Shown here piece by piece: positions 28,414-29,694 of a stretch of DNA of 29,694 bases; within the stretch, counting starts at the first letter, position 1, and each line of letters starts with the position of its first letter. A program made the position numbers and the translations under genes. Below the pieces are notes generated by a model, which saw only the letters and a program-made list of their open reading frames with translations, made no database searches and was not told the origin of the DNA. Source of the stretch: a virus; the IMG/VR virus record IMGVR_UViG_3300024308_000053, positions 1 through 29,694 of that record; one strand, written 5' to 3'.

Positions 28414-28634
28414 TATTCCACATCTCCTTCCGCCAGCCAGCGCGGGTCTACTTCCAGCACATCGGCCATCTTGAACAGCAGGTTCACATCGGCAATATTG
28501 TTACGCCCACAGCACAGGTGGCTGATTGCCGATTGTGTCACGCCGCAGCGCTGCGCCATCTCAATTTGCATAATGCCTTTCGCACGCATGGTTTCACGAA
28601 GGCGGGTACTAAACTCGGTCGGTTGTGGCTTCAT
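28413..28634 (-). CDS. Cro/CI-like HTH regulator (XRE family)
   Basis: This protein has 73 residues. Residues 8-67 are a typical XRE helix-turn-helix: STRLRETMRAKGIMQIEMAQ, RCGVTQSAISHLCCGRNNI, then LLFKMADVLEVDPRWLAEG. The recognition helix is about 33-41 (TQSAISHLC). It is as short as Cro and has no CI-type protease domain. It is divergent from the plus operon at 28780, so it probably controls that promoter and its own. The start has AGGAG. Confidence 0.92.
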   Translation of the reverse strand: MKPQPTEFSTRLRETMRAKGIMQIEMAQRCGVTQSAISHLCCGRNNIADVNLLFKMADVLEVDPRWLAEGDVE

Positions 28635-28663
28635 TACATAGCTCCTTGGTTGTTTGTCGTCAT

Positions 28664-28693
28664 AATATACATCAGTAATCCTGCGCCGTACAA
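28664..28693 (-). promoter_or_regulatory. Promoter of the HTH regulator
   Basis: TTGTAC (28688-28693), 18 bases and TATATT (28664-28669) are seen on the minus strand, 30 bases before the start codon. It faces away from the promoter at 28719-28748. Confidence 0.6.
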
Positions 28694-28708
28694 GCTGAAA
28701 ATTATTTT

Positions 28709-28748
28709 ACTAAAGTGCTTGCATAACGGATTAGTTTAGTATTATAGT
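28709..28748 (+). promoter_or_regulatory. Promoter and operator of the right operon
   Basis: TTGCAT (28719-28724), 18 bases and TATAGT (28743-28748) are seen on the plus strand. A 7-base inverted repeat TACTAAA (28708-28714) / TTTAGTA (28735-28741) brackets the -35 and spacer, as expected for a regulator site in a Cro-like divergent switch. Confidence 0.68.
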
Positions 28749-28779
28749 TCTCATCACCAACTGATACGGAGATAGACAA

Positions 28780-29040
28780 ATGACTTTACGAATTGATGGT
28801 TTAGAAGTTGAAACAATCGCTGATATCGAAGCGCAACGTAACGGGAAAGTTGCCGTTACTCTTATAGGGGCCGATATAACCGAAGTTATCGACGCTGACG
28901 AAATTGTGGCGGAGTACGGCGCGGACGTTCTGCTTGACGCAATTGGCGGGTTTGAAGATTGGTTTGATAAAGGTGGAATTAAGGCTGATGAGGTGGCCGA
29001 GTGGCTAGAATCACAAGGTTACACCGTAGAACGTAATTAA
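28780..29040 (+). CDS. Acidic protein of unknown function, first gene of the right operon
   Basis: This 86-residue protein has a GGAG site. MTLRIDGLEVETIADIEAQR, then VAVTLIGADITEVIDADEIV, then a helical end GIKADEVAEWLESQGYTV. It is strongly acidic with a beta-rich front. As the first gene under the regulated promoter it is likely expressed very early, and acidic proteins at this place often inhibit host enzymes. No family is recognised. Confidence 0.68.
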   Translation: MTLRIDGLEVETIADIEAQRNGKVAVTLIGADITEVIDADEIVAEYGADVLLDAIGGFEDWFDKGGIKADEVAEWLESQGYTVERN

Positions 29041-29091
29041 TCTCAAACGGCAACGCCGGGGCCCCAATCCGGCATATAAAAGGAACCAAAA
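29041..29091 (+). other. Intergenic hairpin before 29092
   Basis: GCCGG and CCGGC (29055-29073) pair across a GC-rich loop with no T-run. It could slow or process the message between the first two genes. The ribosome site AGGAACC follows. Confidence 0.35.
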
Positions 29092-29580
29092 ATGATTGCA
29101 TATCTTGAAAAATTCTTAGCACTGGTTGAACGCTTCGTAGTCGCTCATGAACTGATTGCGGCGAACTCTGCTCTTAATAAAGTAGATTCACTGTTAGTCG
29201 CTGCCGAAGTACCGTTTAAAGGGGAAGAAAAATCTGCTGCTGTTAAAGGCGGCGACAGGCCGAAACAGGAAGAAGACGACCTGGACGACGAGCCGGAAGA
29301 GAAGCCGAAGCAAAAACGCATGCGCGGGCAGTCTATCAAAGCCGCAGCGGAAGCAACTAAACCGAAAGGCCCGGACGTAGCGAAGCTGCGCGAAGAGATT
29401 AAGACCATCGCGAAAGCTATCGCTGCCGGTGATTCTGACGAATGCGCCGACAAGTTCGACGAGCTGCTGGAGGACTACAAAGTCCGCACGGTGACCAAGC
29501 TGGCCGACGAAGACGTCGAAGCGTTCCATAAAGACGCGACCAAGCTCGTTGGCAAATATTACGAAGTAGAAGAAGACTAA
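29092..29580 (+). CDS. Two-domain charged protein of unknown function
   Basis: This 162-residue protein has a hydrophobic helical start (MIAYLEKFLALVERFVVAHE), a very charged flexible linker (KQEEDDLDDEPEEKPKQKRM at 58-77) and a helical end (DVAKLREEIKTIAKAIAAGD ... VEAFHKDATKLVGKYY). Two helical domains joined by an acidic/basic linker fit a protein that brings partners together, for example at DNA. No family is recognised. Confidence 0.68.
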   Translation: MIAYLEKFLALVERFVVAHELIAANSALNKVDSLLVAAEVPFKGEEKSAAVKGGDRPKQEEDDLDDEPEEKPKQKRMRGQSIKAAAEATKPKGPDVAKLREEIKTIAKAIAAGDSDECADKFDELLEDYKVRTVTKLADEDVEAFHKDATKLVGKYYEVEED

Positions 29581-29587
29581 CAGCCGC

Positions 29588-29610
29588 GCCCTGGTTCGCC
29601 AGGGCCTTTT
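29588..29610 (+). terminator. Rho-independent terminator / attenuator
   Basis: GCCCTGG TTCG CCAGGGC is followed by CTTTTCTC. It has a perfect stem with a UUCG loop and moderate T-run. It lies between two plus-strand genes of the right operon, so some transcription may pass. Confidence 0.82.
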
Positions 29611-29628
29611 CTCAAGAGGGTTAGAGCT

Positions 29629-29694
29629 ATGAACATGCCTAAACATATTTCTACATTCAATAACCAACCTGTTACTGGTCGCACTCCGTATGAG
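29629..29694 (+). CDS. Start of a gene cut by the window end
   Basis: An open frame begins at the ATG at 29629 after AGAGGG. Only 22 residues are visible (MNMPKHISTFNNQPVTGRTP...), too few to identify. It follows a terminator-like hairpin. Confidence 0.55.
   Translation, partial: MNMPKHISTFNNQPVTGRTPYE

Noticed and set aside
1-29694. CRISPR array, integrase, attachment site, insertion sequence, tRNA
   Set aside because: Looked for on both strands and none was recognised. Absence of an integrase here says nothing about the rest of the genome.

Overview
The window looks like part of the genome of a tailed double-stranded DNA phage with a long non-contractile tail (siphovirus type), probably infecting an enterobacterium. 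The head, neck and tail genes are in standard siphovirus order. The lysis genes are of the Gram-negative kind (Rz/Rz1-like spanins, GH24 endolysin), and the promoters and ribosome sites are of the Escherichia coli sigma-70 type. No integrase, rRNA, tRNA or CRISPR array was seen, so lifestyle cannot be decided from this window. I assign no genus.

Layout. Positions 1-18959 hold the virion genes on the minus strand, so the order of transcription runs from high to low coordinates: small and large terminase, a 59-residue protein, DUF4055-type portal, a 31-residue membrane peptide, MuF-like head protein, Ig-domain protein, spanins, scaffold, major capsid, head fiber, a second Ig-domain protein, neck and tail-completion proteins, tail terminator, tail tube, tail chaperone (G, and GT by -1 frameshift), tape measure and tip proteins. 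Three plus-strand gene cassettes (4965-5981, 11723-12206, 13292-13804) are set into this block. Each is closed by a terminator hairpin. One of them encodes a short sliding-clamp-like protein.

Positions 18965-24910 are dense minus-strand operons of small genes. One (promoter near 24550, terminator near 22500) has eight mostly overlapping genes. It is followed by the lysis genes (22384-21202, terminator 21065) and by an 11-gene operon (promoter near 21020, terminator 18965) that includes a NinH-like DNA-binding protein. Positions 24911-28634 hold the replication and control region: two small genes, an iteron-rich gene-free stretch that is a candidate replication origin, a 763-residue primase-helicase, a compact plus-strand unit that looks like a small RNA with its own operator, and a Cro/CI-like regulator. 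From 28780 transcription turns to the plus strand with three genes, the last cut by the window end.

How it may work together (inference). The HTH regulator at 28413-28634 and the divergent promoters beside it look like the early control point. The primase-helicase would act at the TGTCGG repeats. Late genes appear to be read from several promoters, each followed by tandem RNA hairpins. The most unusual points are: apparent complete absence of the tetranucleotide GATC; about 270 bases of densely folded, gene-free sequence (12836-13107) upstream of the spanins; the iteron cluster; and the promoter-operator-terminator unit at 28136-28250.
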